Shown here in pieces: positions 1 to 7,640 of a stretch of DNA of 42,678 bases (within the stretch, counting starts at the first letter, position 1; every line of letters starts with the position of its first letter). The notes beneath the pieces were generated by a model that was not told the origin of the DNA, searched no databases, and saw only the letters and a program-made list of their open reading frames with translations. The position numbers and the translations under genes are program-made. Where the stretch lies: the IMG/VR virus record IMGVR_UViG_3300017971_000442, positions 1 through 42,678 of that record; one strand, written 5' to 3'. This DNA is from a virus.

Positions 1-1127
1 TGGAAAGTATAAGCAGTCTTACGATCACTATTGCCTTGCTTATCAATGAAACCAATCTTATTCAGATCATCAGGAAAGAAGTAACCACCCCAAGTACCTT
101 GGGCACCCTTGTCCCAGTCGTTGTGTATCCGCATGAAATTGTTAGCAGCGGGGCCATAGAAGTTATCCTCGAACGTCTCCCAGTTAGTGTTGTCACCACC
201 ACCAGTACCAAAGAGGAGGAGGATTCCGGTAGTATAGATACCGTCCTTTAGTGTAGGAAGAGTGGAGGCTAGAGTAGCAGCTAGGTTCGGCCACTTACCA
301 GCTTCTTCCATTAGGATGAGGGTTGCATCCTTACCACGAAGTGCATCAGGATTATCTCTACAAGTAGATGAAATAATCTGACTCTTATAACCCTTTTCTA
401 TTTCAACACCATCAAGTACAAGCTTATATGCATCTTTCTGGTGGTCAATTCTATCAATAGTTTTACGACGTCTCCAACTAGTAAATTCGTTGTAGAAGTC
501 CACATACTTGTCCACCATAGCAGTAGTACCTTCCGGATAAAGGTAGGCACTATCATATGCTCCAATAACAGATATACTATCAGGCTCTCTCTTAAAACGA
601 TTTGCTGCAACAGCCGCATTCTTGTATGAGAAACCTTTACGACGGGCTTTGCCTACAATAACATGCTTACCACCATATATGTCATCAGGATGGACTGTTA
701 CCATCATCTGAAGCTTCTCGATGTACTTTTTACTAGCTCCCCATCTGGCAATATCTAATATATGGAAGTAGTCATAGTCACCATCCCAAAAGTCAGGAAA
801 GGTTACAATCTTCTTTCCCGCCCGTTGGTTCATGTTCTTCATCTCCTTACGACTAACCAGACCTTCATAGTTCTGATTAGCAGTAAGCTTGATCTGACTA
901 AAGTTTAGATAGTTATAATGATCTCCAGTAATTCTGACCCCACCAACACTATATCCCTGTATACACCTCCGCTCTTGCTCCTTCCAGTAGGTCTGGTACT
1001 CAGAATAGGGATCACGGGATACTGGGGCATTAGTATAGTATCCATACTTCTCGAATGTACGAGCTTCTTCACGAAAGACCTCACTGTTAATCCATATACC
1101 ATCAGGATTTCTTATATCATGATTCAT
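1..1127 (-). CDS. terL: Terminase large subunit (partial, runs off left edge)
   Basis: Reading leftward from the ATG at 1127 gives an open frame to the window edge, about 375 codons, so the C-terminal nuclease domain is outside the window. The packaging ATPase of tailed phages pumps DNA into the prohead. The visible part has a basic GKARRKGFSYKNA segment near residues 154-166, in the place of the Walker A loop, and a clear Walker B, ATLILMEEAGKWPN, near residues 270-283. A DNPDALRGK segment precedes it, a pattern familiar from TerL proteins. The start ATG directly follows the stop of the upstream gene (TAG-ATG), suggesting coupled translation. Family call is confident; the exact start is supported by that junction. 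Confidence 0.9.
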   Translation of the reverse strand, partial: MNHDIRNPDGIWINSEVFREEARTFEKYGYYTNAPVSRDPYSEYQTYWKEQERRCIQGYSVGGVRITGDHYNYLNFSQIKLTANQNYEGLVSRKEMKNMNQRAGKKIVTFPDFWDGDYDYFHILDIARWGASKKYIEKLQMMVTVHPDDIYGGKHVIVGKARRKGFSYKNAAVAANRFKREPDSISVIGAYDSAYLYPEGTTAMVDKYVDFYNEFTSWRRRKTIDRIDHQKDAYKLVLDGVEIEKGYKSQIISSTCRDNPDALRGKDATLILMEEAGKWPNLAATLASTLPTLKDGIYTTGILLLFGTGGGDNTNWETFEDNFYGPAANNFMRIHNDWDKGAQGTWGGYFFPDDLNKIGFIDKQGNSDRKTAYTF

Positions 1128-1415
1128 CTATGACATTGATTTTAAACCCATATCGTTGTCCCGCTTATATCGTTGGATCTTGTCAGCTATCTGCTTTGGT
1201 GAACCAAGTACTGTAACGAGACTACCGTTATAGTAATGAATAATAGTTTTAGGCCGAGGATCATCACCAAACCACTGTCCACTATCGTTATTCTCTTCAA
1301 GAGCTTGAATAGCATGTACAGGGTCTTGCACAATATAGGAAGTAACCTCAGTAGGACCGTATGTTTTGTCAGCCCTCTGTGCTCGTGATATCCTCTCTAG
1401 CTTTAACATAGTCAT
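1128..1415 (-). CDS. Hypothetical protein directly upstream of terL
   Basis: A 95-residue protein if it starts at the ATG at 1415; an earlier in-frame ATG at 1448 would add 11 residues but lies deeper in the preceding gene. No family was recognised. It is mixed charged and polar with no membrane segment, and ends immediately before the terminase start. The 47-bp overlap with the preceding gene is long for this phage but still typical of a packed late operon. Position between a possible small terminase gene and terL suggests, but does not show, a packaging role. Confidence 0.6.
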   Translation of the reverse strand: MTMLKLERISRAQRADKTYGPTEVTSYIVQDPVHAIQALEENNDSGQWFGDDPRPKTIIHYYNGSLVTVLGSPKQIADKIQRYKRDNDMGLKSMS

Positions 1416-2004
1416 TATAAGTTTTACGATCTGGATCTTCAAAAACATTTTTAACTCCCCCTCCTTTCATACGACCTCCGCTTGCGCCAAGTCGTAGAGC
1501 TTCAATCATCTCTTCAAGGTTGTTCTTAATCTGCTTAACTTCTTTCAGTGCCCTAAGCACCTCCGTCGGTCTATAAAGGAAATTACCTTTACTATCCCGC
1601 TTATCATAATCAACATTCTCAAAATATGTTATAGTTGCATTTGCAGCAGCATAGGCTGAACGAAGTAGACGAACATCGGTTTCCTGATCCATGAACCAGC
1701 GATAAACCTCTATCGCTTCCTTCACCTTCTTGTCAGGCTTCCAATCTGTCAGCTTCAACCGCTCTCTTACCTCAGCATCTCGATCATCCCATTGTGTGTC
1801 CAATGGATACTTCTCGATTGCCCATGACTTGTAGTGTACCATGTAGTGTACGTACAGGAACTCCTGTAGTACGTTTGATTCGGCTTTTGCCGCACTAACA
1901 CCTCCGCGTCTCTGACGTGCGAAGAGTTCCTTAAACTCCGGCAGACACTTGGCCTCCTTGTTTGGAACGGGCCGCCCGTTCTCGTCTTCGATAACTAGAT
2001 CCAT
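1369..2004 (-). CDS. Hypothetical protein, possible small terminase subunit
   Basis: A 211-residue, mostly helical and charged protein. The central part (about residues 100-175) is rich in alpha-helix-forming residues and ends in a KQIKNNLEEMIEALRLG stretch, compatible with an oligomerisation helix. A glycine-rich turn (GASGGRMKGGG) follows. The gene lies two positions upstream of terL in the same operon, where small terminase subunits often lie. That position is the only functional argument; no helix-turn-helix was clearly seen. It overlaps the previous gene by 74 bp in another frame, which may be real overlap or a sign that the upstream gene's end is altered. Confidence 0.7.
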   Translation of the reverse strand: MDLVIEDENGRPVPNKEAKCLPEFKELFARQRRGGVSAAKAESNVLQEFLYVHYMVHYKSWAIEKYPLDTQWDDRDAEVRERLKLTDWKPDKKVKEAIEVYRWFMDQETDVRLLRSAYAAANATITYFENVDYDKRDSKGNFLYRPTEVLRALKEVKQIKNNLEEMIEALRLGASGGRMKGGGVKNVFEDPDRKTYNDYVKAREDITSTEG

Positions 2005-2152
2005 TCTTATTACGCTTTACAAACTTACCAATATATGGTAGCCTAACTGGATCTTCACCTTCTTCCATCTGTGTCTGGACTTCTCTGAAGAAATGTTCGA
2101 CTATTCTTTTCTCAATACTTTCATGCACCAGGTGCTCTACGTGCTTTACCAT
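1931..2152 (-). CDS. Small hypothetical protein with long overlap
   Basis: A 73-residue protein, rich in E, H and R. It contains PVRLPYIGKFVKRNKNG near residues 35-51, a turn-and-strand segment of a kind seen in short phage proteins. The last 24 residues are encoded entirely inside the next gene in another frame and are unusually Arg/Gln/Gly-rich, so the natural end of the protein may have been nearer residue 50. It starts 32 bp inside the preceding gene. Function is unknown. Confidence 0.55.
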   Translation of the reverse strand: MVKHVEHLVHESIEKRIVEHFFREVQTQMEEGEDPVRLPYIGKFVKRNKNGSSYRRRERAARSKQGGQVSAGV

Positions 2153-2315
2153 AGTTTACCAACTTAAACTCAAGGCGGTACTTCTCACCTTCCATGTTCG
2201 CTATATTATACATAAGAATGAGTTTCTCCTGCCGTGCGAACGCTCGTGCCCAATCTATCAGGTACATTACCTCCTGCATCGTATCGAAGATCTCATTAGT
2301 ACGTATTTGTGTCAT
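2121..2315 (-). CDS. Small hypothetical protein
   Basis: A 64-residue protein starting at the ATG at 2315. An upstream in-frame ATG at 2351 lies inside the terminator hairpin of the preceding gene and is an unlikely start. The leader between has an A/T-rich stretch (TATTATATATAATAG, minus strand) that could hold a -10 element, so this gene may begin a new transcript that continues to terL. No domain was recognised; the protein is predicted soluble, with a basic C-terminus (YGKARRAPGA). Confidence 0.6.
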   Translation of the reverse strand: MTQIRTNEIFDTMQEVMYLIDWARAFARQEKLILMYNIANMEGEKYRLEFKLVNYGKARRAPGA

Positions 2316-2338
2316 ACACCTATTATATATAATAGTAA

Positions 2339-2362
2339 CGAAAAAAGCCACATTAAGTGGCT
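2339..2362 (-). terminator. Intrinsic terminator, leftward
   Basis: On the minus strand AGCCAC-TTAAT-GTGGCT forms a 6-bp hairpin followed by a run of six T. The hairpin overlaps the stop codon of the zinc-ribbon gene. It should end or attenuate the leftward transcript before the last genes of the block. Confidence 0.75.
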
Positions 2363-2625
2363 ATAAATTTTGTATAATTACAAGTAACACATCTAGTAGC
2401 AGTCCTACCACTAGCCATTCGTATTCGCTCATGAGTTGTGGGGCCTGCGCACTTCCCGCAATAGTGGTAGAGGTCTTTAGCTCTAGTCACTATATATCTC
2501 TCCTTTAGTGTAACACTAGGAGGTAGTTGTTCAGCGTTATCTTTCAAAGCGCGGATCAGCCTCTTATGTCGAGGCTGATCTTGTTTGCGCTTGATAACTT
2601 TATTCAAGAGAGATGTCCTTGCCAT
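2353..2625 (-). CDS. Small zinc-ribbon protein
   Basis: A 90-residue protein with a basic N-terminal half and a C-terminal zinc ribbon. Four cysteines, C56-x2-C59 and C79-x2-C82, are spaced as in treble-clef or ribbon folds. Such small proteins in phages often bind nucleic acid or host RNA polymerase, but nothing here picks between these. It overlaps the end of the upstream GroES-like gene by 26 bp. Its stop codon lies inside a terminator hairpin, so it is the last gene before a transcription stop. Confidence 0.7.
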   Translation of the reverse strand: MARTSLLNKVIKRKQDQPRHKRLIRALKDNAEQLPPSVTLKERYIVTRAKDLYHYCGKCAGPTTHERIRMASGRTATRCVTCNYTKFIAT

Positions 2626-3043
2626 CGCTACCTACGATTCCAAGAGTATTCTTTCTTAACTGTTCCTTATTCTCAGCAGCTTTTTCCTTAGCCTTGTCAG
2701 CGCGCTCCTGCACTTCTTTCTTGTAGGCTTCCAGATCAAACCCATCCGGAGCAAACCCACATACATCTTCCGCACGGTTAAGCGAGTAGAAATGGCCTTT
2801 AATGTTGACCACACTAATATCACTATACGGTGCGAGATATACATAAGTACCAACGGTGATTCCAAGATCTTCTGCATACCGACTAGTTGCTACTACGCGA
2901 TACGCCACTTCTGGCTTGGCATCCTCAAGTACTTGGGCTATCCCATCTTTGAGTAAGATTAGACCTCCTTTAGTAACTTCCTCCTTCTCCAGGTCTAACA
3001 GGATGAAGGGATTAATAGGTTTATAATTCAGGTTTGTGTCCAT
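2600..3043 (-). CDS. GroES-like co-chaperonin
   Basis: A 147-residue protein starting at the ATG at 3043, 23 bp inside the previous gene; an ATG at 3079 is possible but less likely. The first 98 residues follow the GroES layout: NPFILLDLE strand at 11-19, an E-E-V-T-K-G-G-L-I-L segment matching the mobile loop region (21-30), a V-V-A-T strand, TVGTYVYLAPYS (63-74) in place of the usual VKVGDRVLY, and a final YSLNRAEDV corresponding to the strand that ends GroES. A charged helical tail (about 104-130) is added. By analogy with T4 gp31 it may let the host GroEL fold a phage protein such as the capsid. Identity rests on pattern, not a search. Confidence 0.7.
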   Translation of the reverse strand: MDTNLNYKPINPFILLDLEKEEVTKGGLILLKDGIAQVLEDAKPEVAYRVVATSRYAEDLGITVGTYVYLAPYSDISVVNIKGHFYSLNRAEDVCGFAPDGFDLEAYKKEVQERADKAKEKAAENKEQLRKNTLGIVGSDGKDISLE

Positions 3044-3461
3044 CAGGTATTGATTTAAGAAGTTGTTCAGTAGCTTCAATAATCTGGTCGTCTATCTTCC
3101 GCAACGCTTCTTCGACCTCGCTATCGTCACCAGTAAAGTACATCGTATTATACATATTGTAGAGAAAATTCTGTCTCAGAGAATGTACTGAAATAACGTT
3201 AAGGAGCTGATGCCAAACCACCCCTGTAGGAACTACGGTTGTCACACCGCCTGCAAGCGTGTAGAGCAGACCCCGCACCTCATATAAGTTTTTGAGATGG
3301 ATTGTATCCGCTACGAACTTCATGTGTTCCTTTTTAACAGGTGGTTCAGCACGACGCGTCTCAACGGTAGTCTTTCCTTTCACCTCCTCTAACGTCACTT
3401 GCTTAACACGAGGACGTGGTTCAACCTTCTCTGTACTTTTCCTTGCACTATTGAACGCCAT
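3021..3461 (-). CDS. Hypothetical protein
   Basis: A 146-residue protein. The start at 3461 is chosen because its A is also the last base of the upstream stop (TAATG), the coupling seen elsewhere in this block; ORF extension upstream to 3521 is less likely. The N-terminal 45 residues are basic and proline-rich; the C-terminal half has helical segments and an acidic end. No domain was recognised. Located between a membrane protein and the GroES-like gene. Confidence 0.65.
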   Translation of the reverse strand: MAFNSARKSTEKVEPRPRVKQVTLEEVKGKTTVETRRAEPPVKKEHMKFVADTIHLKNLYEVRGLLYTLAGGVTTVVPTGVVWHQLLNVISVHSLRQNFLYNMYNTMYFTGDDSEVEEALRKIDDQIIEATEQLLKSIPDGHKPEL

Positions 3462-3922
3462 TAGAGAACTAGTATTAATGATATGAGATACAGCATTCCA
3501 CCAATTGAAGCAATACGCCACCTAGCTGTCCAGCTCAAGTTGATCTTAGCTGTACTCGTATTACTAGGATTAGCTTTAAAACCGGCAGGATAAGGTAACG
3601 CGGCTCCATCTTCATTAGCAATCCTATTACGCGCCATGTAGTACGACCCATTATGTATAAATGAGTACGTAAACACTAACGGCAACAGTACGATTGCCAT
3701 AAGTATAGGAGTACCAGTAAAGGCTCCCACACCACCAGCTACGAAGCCGAACAATAAGATTGCGGCTCGCATAGCAACTAACATAACATGCTCGTTCTTA
3801 CGAATACCTTTATCATAAGAATCGGCTCCTTGTCTCGCCCATATAAGAGCGTCGTTTTCGCCCATTAACCACCAGATAGCATTACCTAGTATAAACAGAC
3901 TGATCATTAGAAAAACATCCAT
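3461..3922 (-). CDS. Multi-pass membrane protein
   Basis: A 153-residue protein with about four hydrophobic segments: residues 3-19, 46-68, 71-88 and 141-153. The loop around residues 22-45 is charged. No family was recognised. It lies in the leftward operon, separated by 2 bp from a 50-residue gene upstream and coupled to the next gene by TAATG. Role in the inner membrane is likely, function unknown. Confidence 0.7.
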   Translation of the reverse strand: MDVFLMISLFILGNAIWWLMGENDALIWARQGADSYDKGIRKNEHVMLVAMRAAILLFGFVAGGVGAFTGTPILMAIVLLPLVFTYSFIHNGSYYMARNRIANEDGAALPYPAGFKANPSNTSTAKINLSWTARWRIASIGGMLYLISLILVL

Positions 3923-3924
3923 AA

Positions 3925-4077
3925 CTATTTACTATATCGTTTTCTTGGTTCACCATCAAATAAAGGAGTGTACTTTATAGTAAGACGATTACCGTTACTA
4001 TATTGAGCACTACTACCCCAGTACTTACCATCTTTAGTAAAGATGTACCAAATGCAGAGAGCGTGTTTTACTTCCAT
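3925..4077 (-). CDS. Small hypothetical protein (50 residues)
   Basis: A short frame that fills the otherwise empty 145 bp between two genes. It starts with ATG at 4077, 10 bp inside the previous gene, and stops at 3925 just before the next start. The protein has an aromatic N-terminal half (CIWYIFTKDGKYWGSS) and a basic end, and reads as a coherent beta-rich peptide. Position, spacing and overlap match the rest of the operon. Function is unknown. Confidence 0.6.
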   Translation of the reverse strand: MEVKHALCIWYIFTKDGKYWGSSAQYSNGNRLTIKYTPLFDGEPRKRYSK

Positions 4078-4388
4078 TCTATTCCAAGTTTATCACAACG
4101 TTCCTTTAAAGCCTCAAGACCAGCACTACCGCATACTACCTCCCATCCGTCTCCTTCACTAGTCATTACTGCTCTAAACGCATCATCATCAAGTGCTAGA
4201 AAGAAGGCCACTCCCCAGACCTGGATCTTTGGGGGTGGTCGGTTGAGTATATCGTCTACGAGTTCCTCAAAGATCTCGTCTAATATCTCCCTAGTTAGCT
4301 TCGGATACACTTTATTATCCTTCGCTATCTGAGCCATCAAACCTTTACCATAAGGTACATTAGCTTCATCCTCTATCCCCAGTGCCAT
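4068..4388 (-). CDS. Hypothetical protein
   Basis: A 106-residue acidic protein starting at ATG 4388, inside the last 23 bp of the upstream gene; an earlier start at 4457 would overlap far more. It has helical segments and a DDDAFRAVM / EGDGWEVVCG region that looks like a small alpha/beta domain. No family was recognised. Confidence 0.6.
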   Translation of the reverse strand: MALGIEDEANVPYGKGLMAQIAKDNKVYPKLTREILDEIFEELVDDILNRPPPKIQVWGVAFFLALDDDAFRAVMTSEGDGWEVVCGSAGLEALKERCDKLGIEWK

Positions 4389-4725
4389 ACCAGATTGTAT
4401 TTTCAATACGTTCAAACAATTCCTGTGCTTTTTCATCAAACTTAGGAAGAGCCGCATGCCACATCTCTATTAGTTCAGCAGCAGAATATATCTTCCTAAG
4501 ATGATCAAGTTCATCATCACAAGAGAGGAATAGACGACCAAGCTTTTTACCATTTACTTCTAAGGTCGGACCAATAATAACCCTCTCTTTTTTGATCTCT
4601 TCATGATCATGTTCACAAATTGGGGCATGTGCACCAGTAGTCCTCTCGACCATGTGACCACATACATCACATACATATGTACCAATGACCGGCCCCTTAT
4701 CACGACGTCTAGCTACTAATCTCAT
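4366..4725 (-). CDS. Zinc-binding hypothetical protein
   Basis: A 119-residue protein. The start at 4725 forms TAATG with the upstream stop; a start at 4737 is also possible. The N-terminus has a C19-x2-C22 knuckle (YVCDVCGHM) followed by ICEHDHEE (C37, H39, H41), a likely zinc site, after a basic stretch. The rest is helical and acidic. It could be a nucleic-acid or protein-binding adaptor; nothing more specific is visible. Confidence 0.65.
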   Translation of the reverse strand: MRLVARRRDKGPVIGTYVCDVCGHMVERTTGAHAPICEHDHEEIKKERVIIGPTLEVNGKKLGRLFLSCDDELDHLRKIYSAAELIEMWHAALPKFDEKAQELFERIENTIWYGTGDRG

Positions 4726-4952
4726 TATAGTTCCCATTTGTTTCTTCCACTAGCTTGATCTAACATCTGTAATGCTTCTGCGAGCTTCCTCACGTCTGGA
4801 TCTTTGAATTGACCGTAGTTCTTTATGTTCTCCTTCTTGATCACATTCAATACTAAAAGACGTGCAGCCTCAATAACCTCAACGTAACCAACTGGTACAC
4901 GAACAGGTTCAAAACCTTCATATATAGGTACATGATCATCCTTCGGTACCAT
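4725..4952 (-). CDS. Small hypothetical protein
   Basis: A 75-residue protein with a proline-rich N-terminal part (residues 1-22) and one or two helices after it (EVIEAARLLVLNVIKKE, then VRKLAEALQMLD). Its start lies 17 bp inside the preceding hydrolase gene and its end is coupled to the zinc protein gene. No family was recognised. Confidence 0.6.
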   Translation of the reverse strand: MVPKDDHVPIYEGFEPVRVPVGYVEVIEAARLLVLNVIKKENIKNYGQFKDPDVRKLAEALQMLDQASGRNKWEL

Positions 4953-5505
4953 AATTATGATCTAGTTCTATAACATCAAAATCAATACGACTTAGTAATT
5001 CTGCAGTATGGATCTTGTACCAATCCTTAAACATAAACTTCCATACCCAGGCTGCAAACTCCGAGCAGTATAGCTTCTTGATTGCTTTATCACCTTTGGG
5101 GCCTATCCATAGTATACCAAGTGTAAGAATATGTATAGCTTGCGTAAGAAGTGCCCAGAAATCATAAGGTGTACCTACAGCATCAAGCATCTTCTTACGA
5201 TCTCCTGGTAAAAGCTCAGCACCGATAGGTCGTATAACCATCCACTCTTTCCTCCCGTAACCTGTCCATACTTCATACCGCCTCATGGTTAAACCTTTAG
5301 CAACAGCATCTATAACATAGGGCACACCAGTAGTGCTTACATAAATAACACCACTATGATTCCATCTGGCCCACATACGTTTCCGTACGTCTAACCATTG
5401 AAAGATGCGAATCATCAGTGACAAGTACGTGAGAGGCTTGTTCCATCGGAATTTAGTATGCTCTATTACTATGTCACCAGTTTTAAGTTCTTTAAAATTC
5501 ATCAT
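4936..5505 (-). CDS. Permuted papain-fold (YiiX/NlpC-P60-like) hydrolase
   Basis: A 189-residue protein with the order of motifs of circularly permuted NlpC/P60 enzymes: a GDIVIEHTKFRW strand (10-21), the catalytic histidine in WNHSGVIYV (H50), a VIDA acidic position (64-67), then the catalytic cysteine near the C-terminus in LYCSEFAAWVW (C147). The family includes peptidases, amidases and acyl hydrolases of cell-envelope or lipid substrates. No signal peptide is obvious, though residues 24-38 and 121-134 are hydrophobic. ATGA overlap couples it to the preceding gene. It lies far from the lysis cassette, so a role in entry, envelope modification or modification of a host protein is as likely as lysis. 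Confidence 0.7.
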   Translation of the reverse strand: MMNFKELKTGDIVIEHTKFRWNKPLTYLSLMIRIFQWLDVRKRMWARWNHSGVIYVSTTGVPYVIDAVAKGLTMRRYEVWTGYGRKEWMVIRPIGAELLPGDRKKMLDAVGTPYDFWALLTQAIHILTLGILWIGPKGDKAIKKLYCSEFAAWVWKFMFKDWYKIHTAELLSRIDFDVIELDHNYGTEG

Positions 5506-5687
5506 GATCTCTTTTTCTTAGGGTTACAATAACTACATAATACAGGAGGAGCAGGCTGCGGATCAGCTTCATGCTCACCAAGCACTTCTATCCGCTTCAT
5601 AAACTTCATGAACTCGTCATGTTCGAGCTTGTTGAAGTAATACATCTTTTCGTTGATGCGTACAGGTATCTTAGGTTCTAAACTCAT
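5502..5687 (-). CDS. Small hypothetical protein
   Basis: A 61-residue protein; the ATG at 5687 overlaps the upstream TGA (ATGA), which decides the start. It has a charged helical centre and ends in a C-x2-C (LCSYCNPKKKRS) with a lysine tail. No family was recognised. Confidence 0.6.
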   Translation of the reverse strand: MSLEPKIPVRINEKMYYFNKLEHDEFMKFMKRIEVLGEHEADPQPAPPVLCSYCNPKKKRS

Positions 5688-5932
5688 TTCCATATACTTA
5701 ACCACCGTACACCAAATGACAGCAAACCAATCCATACTATGTTAATAGTGAACAGGCTGGTTACAATGTCCATACCTACTTTCCAGTTTGCCATGAGAAA
5801 GACTATTCCTATTGCAAACAGTAGTAAACCTATTCCTAATTGGAATAGCAACTGGTTCTTTTTAAATCCGGCACTCACCATGAGGAGGCCAGTCGAGACG
5901 CAGACAACTGCAACAATTAAATAAAGTATCAT
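5684..5932 (-). CDS. Small membrane protein, three predicted segments
   Basis: An 82-residue, strongly hydrophobic protein with segments near residues 3-21, 29-48 and 57-74. It contains few charged residues (K24-K25, K51). Short multi-pass proteins like this act as holins or modulators of the host membrane, but this one is far from the endolysin gene. It overlaps the neighbours on both sides by 4 bp. Confidence 0.65.
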   Translation of the reverse strand: MILYLIVAVVCVSTGLLMVSAGFKKNQLLFQLGIGLLLFAIGIVFLMANWKVGMDIVTSLFTINIVWIGLLSFGVRWLSIWK

Positions 5933-6354
5933 ATCAATCTTTCATTAAATAGTTCACCAGTATGTTGTGTGTTCTCTTGATTCCGAGACACGTGAGGATT
6001 AGGTACGTTGGTACCATTAAGAGTACGACCTGCCCCACCTCTTATATCATAAACTACAAGTTGGTCACCTATAAGGGCAACACGTGTAGTAGGATTATCC
6101 AGCATCTGACCCATTAGTTCAGTATCTGGAACCTCAGCTGACATCGTAAAAGGTTCTGCTATCTTGGCCAACCTTTTATTATTACGTATCTTCTCAAGGT
6201 CTATTTCGTTACGTAGTTGTCGAATCTCTTCTTCAAGGTCAGCAATTTTACAAAAGACTTCTTCAATGTCTTTAACACGTACGAGAGCACGACCACCTCC
6301 TGCTTTTTCTATCAGGTGCAGTACCTGTCGGTTAATATAATCATCATTTCCCAT
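5929..6354 (-). CDS. Coiled-coil hypothetical protein
   Basis: A 141-residue protein with a heptad-like helical stretch from about residue 27 to 63 (VKDIEEVF, DLEEEIRQLRNEIDLEKIR), followed by a strand-rich region (RVALIGDQLVVYDIRGG) and a polar tail. It could form oligomers. No family was recognised. It is separated from the preceding gene by 33 bp, a rare gap in this block. Confidence 0.65.
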   Translation of the reverse strand: MGNDDYINRQVLHLIEKAGGGRALVRVKDIEEVFCKIADLEEEIRQLRNEIDLEKIRNNKRLAKIAEPFTMSAEVPDTELMGQMLDNPTTRVALIGDQLVVYDIRGGAGRTLNGTNVPNPHVSRNQENTQHTGELFNERLI

Positions 6355-6387
6355 TTATACCAATTAATTTTTCAATCTCTTTAAAAT

Positions 6388-6735
6388 TCATAACGCATTA
6401 AATCCAATAATACCCTTTATTTGTCTTTCACTCATTCTTGATTCCCCCTTGCATGAGCAACGGAAATGTAACCCATCTATTACGTCATCAAACTGGATGA
6501 TGTTGTTTGTCCAGACATTCTGTATCTTCAGCATCTTACAATACTGTAGAAACTGCGTAAATATGGGTTCCGGTAGGATAATGTGAACACCTAGTGGTGT
6601 CGTGGGTTCTCCTGTAACAGGGCTAATTCTAGCATCAGTCTTGTACGACTCTAAGTGCTCTAGCAGTTTATAACCAGTACTATACTCCGTTATTTCCAGC
6701 TTCGGGACTTTGCTTGACAATAGATTCTCCGGCAT
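6388..6735 (-). CDS. Hypothetical protein
   Basis: A 115-residue protein; ATG at 6735 is the first ATG of the frame and lies 56 bp inside the preceding gene. It includes a strand-rich centre (GVHIILPEPIF) and a C-terminal CSCKGESRMSERQ segment with two cysteines. No family was recognised. Confidence 0.6.
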   Translation of the reverse strand: MPENLLSSKVPKLEITEYSTGYKLLEHLESYKTDARISPVTGEPTTPLGVHIILPEPIFTQFLQYCKMLKIQNVWTNNIIQFDDVIDGLHFRCSCKGESRMSERQIKGIIGFNAL

Positions 6736-6979
6736 CACAAATTGGGTTATTAGTTCTTATTAAACAAGGATCTTCATTAATACCACGATATACCTTATAG
6801 GCTCTATCGGTATTGATATCTACGATACGAAATTCAGTCTTAGTGCCTAATGCACCACGTCTGGCATTGTTCGTCTCCAGGTTGAGCACATTCGTCAAGG
6901 CCCACTCTTTATCACCATAGTACACTTCTGTAGGTAGTACTTCACCATCCACTATTAGGACTAGCCTCAAATTCGGCAT
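6680..6979 (-). CDS. Hypothetical protein
   Basis: A 99-residue protein if it begins at ATG 6979, one base after the upstream stop; ATG 7006 would add nine residues and is a real alternative. It starts with a beta hairpin pattern (NLRLVLIVDGEVLPTEVYYG). The C-terminal part carries two cysteines (C-L-I, I-C-D). No family was recognised. Confidence 0.55.
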   Translation of the reverse strand: MPNLRLVLIVDGEVLPTEVYYGDKEWALTNVLNLETNNARRGALGTKTEFRIVDINTDRAYKVYRGINEDPCLIRTNNPICDAGESIVKQSPEAGNNGV

Positions 6980-6980
6980 C

Positions 6981-7304
6981 CTAAACAAAGGAATTAACTG
7001 CTTCATCAGGTTTTGTACGTTTGTCAATAGTTTCGTTAAATTCTCTCTGACCATACGCATCAATAGCGCGGCTGATAAGACGTTCTGTATCACGTCCCCA
7101 AATCTTAAAGATCACACGGTTCACGTAATGATCGTACACCTCCACTAGGAAGGGTTCCTTCAACTTCTCGGATGCAAACAAATGGTCGGAATCTTTCAGC
7201 AACGCTGTGTAACGCTTCATCTTCTTGACTTTCTTCTGCGCGTTCTTCACTGGTGGCTGTGCCTTACTGACCTTCGCTTGCTTGAGCATCTGCTTTAAAC
7301 TCAT
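6981..7304 (-). CDS. Hypothetical basic protein
   Basis: A 107-residue protein with a very lysine-rich N-terminus (residues 4-31) and an alpha/beta C-terminal part. The basic region suggests nucleic-acid contact. ATG overlaps the upstream stop by 4 bp, so it is translated with the winged-helix gene. Function is unknown. Confidence 0.65.
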   Translation of the reverse strand: MSLKQMLKQAKVSKAQPPVKNAQKKVKKMKRYTALLKDSDHLFASEKLKEPFLVEVYDHYVNRVIFKIWGRDTERLISRAIDAYGQREFNETIDKRTKPDEAVNSFV

Positions 7305-7618
7305 CTCTTATGTATTCTCTGTATATTAAGACCTACTAAATTAACCTTATACACCCCTCTGGCTGTTCCAGTGGGACGTGTTATAAAACGATGTTCGTAA
7401 AGACGACTAATATATCTCTTTACTGTTATCGTACTGATACCTAAAGCCTGACTTATTGCTTCACGATTGGGTATATCATTATGCCATATATCACCATTCG
7501 CTTGCAATAGGATCATCTTTAAGACCTGTGCGGACTGAGGGCCGGCTCTTGTAGCAACCTCAAAAATATCGTACCGTCCTAGAGGCATTAGTCGGAGAGT
7601 AACTCGCTTGCTTTCCAT
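7301..7618 (-). CDS. Winged-helix DNA-binding protein, first gene of leftward block
   Basis: A 105-residue protein. Residues 51-90 form a winged helix-turn-helix: a short helix (NREAISQALG), a turn, the recognition helix (ISTITVKRYISRLYEHRFI) and a wing (RPTGTARGVYKVN). The fold is shared by phage regulators and replication initiators. It lies at the divergent control region with an iteron-like array about 80 bp upstream, so it may bind those repeats as regulator or initiator; that link is inference. A promoter-like sequence sits 25-40 bp upstream of the start. Confidence 0.75.
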   Translation of the reverse strand: MESKRVTLRLMPLGRYDIFEVATRAGPQSAQVLKMILLQANGDIWHNDIPNREAISQALGISTITVKRYISRLYEHRFITRPTGTARGVYKVNLVGLNIQRIHKR

Positions 7619-7640
7619 TTGCTATACTTAAACATACTGC

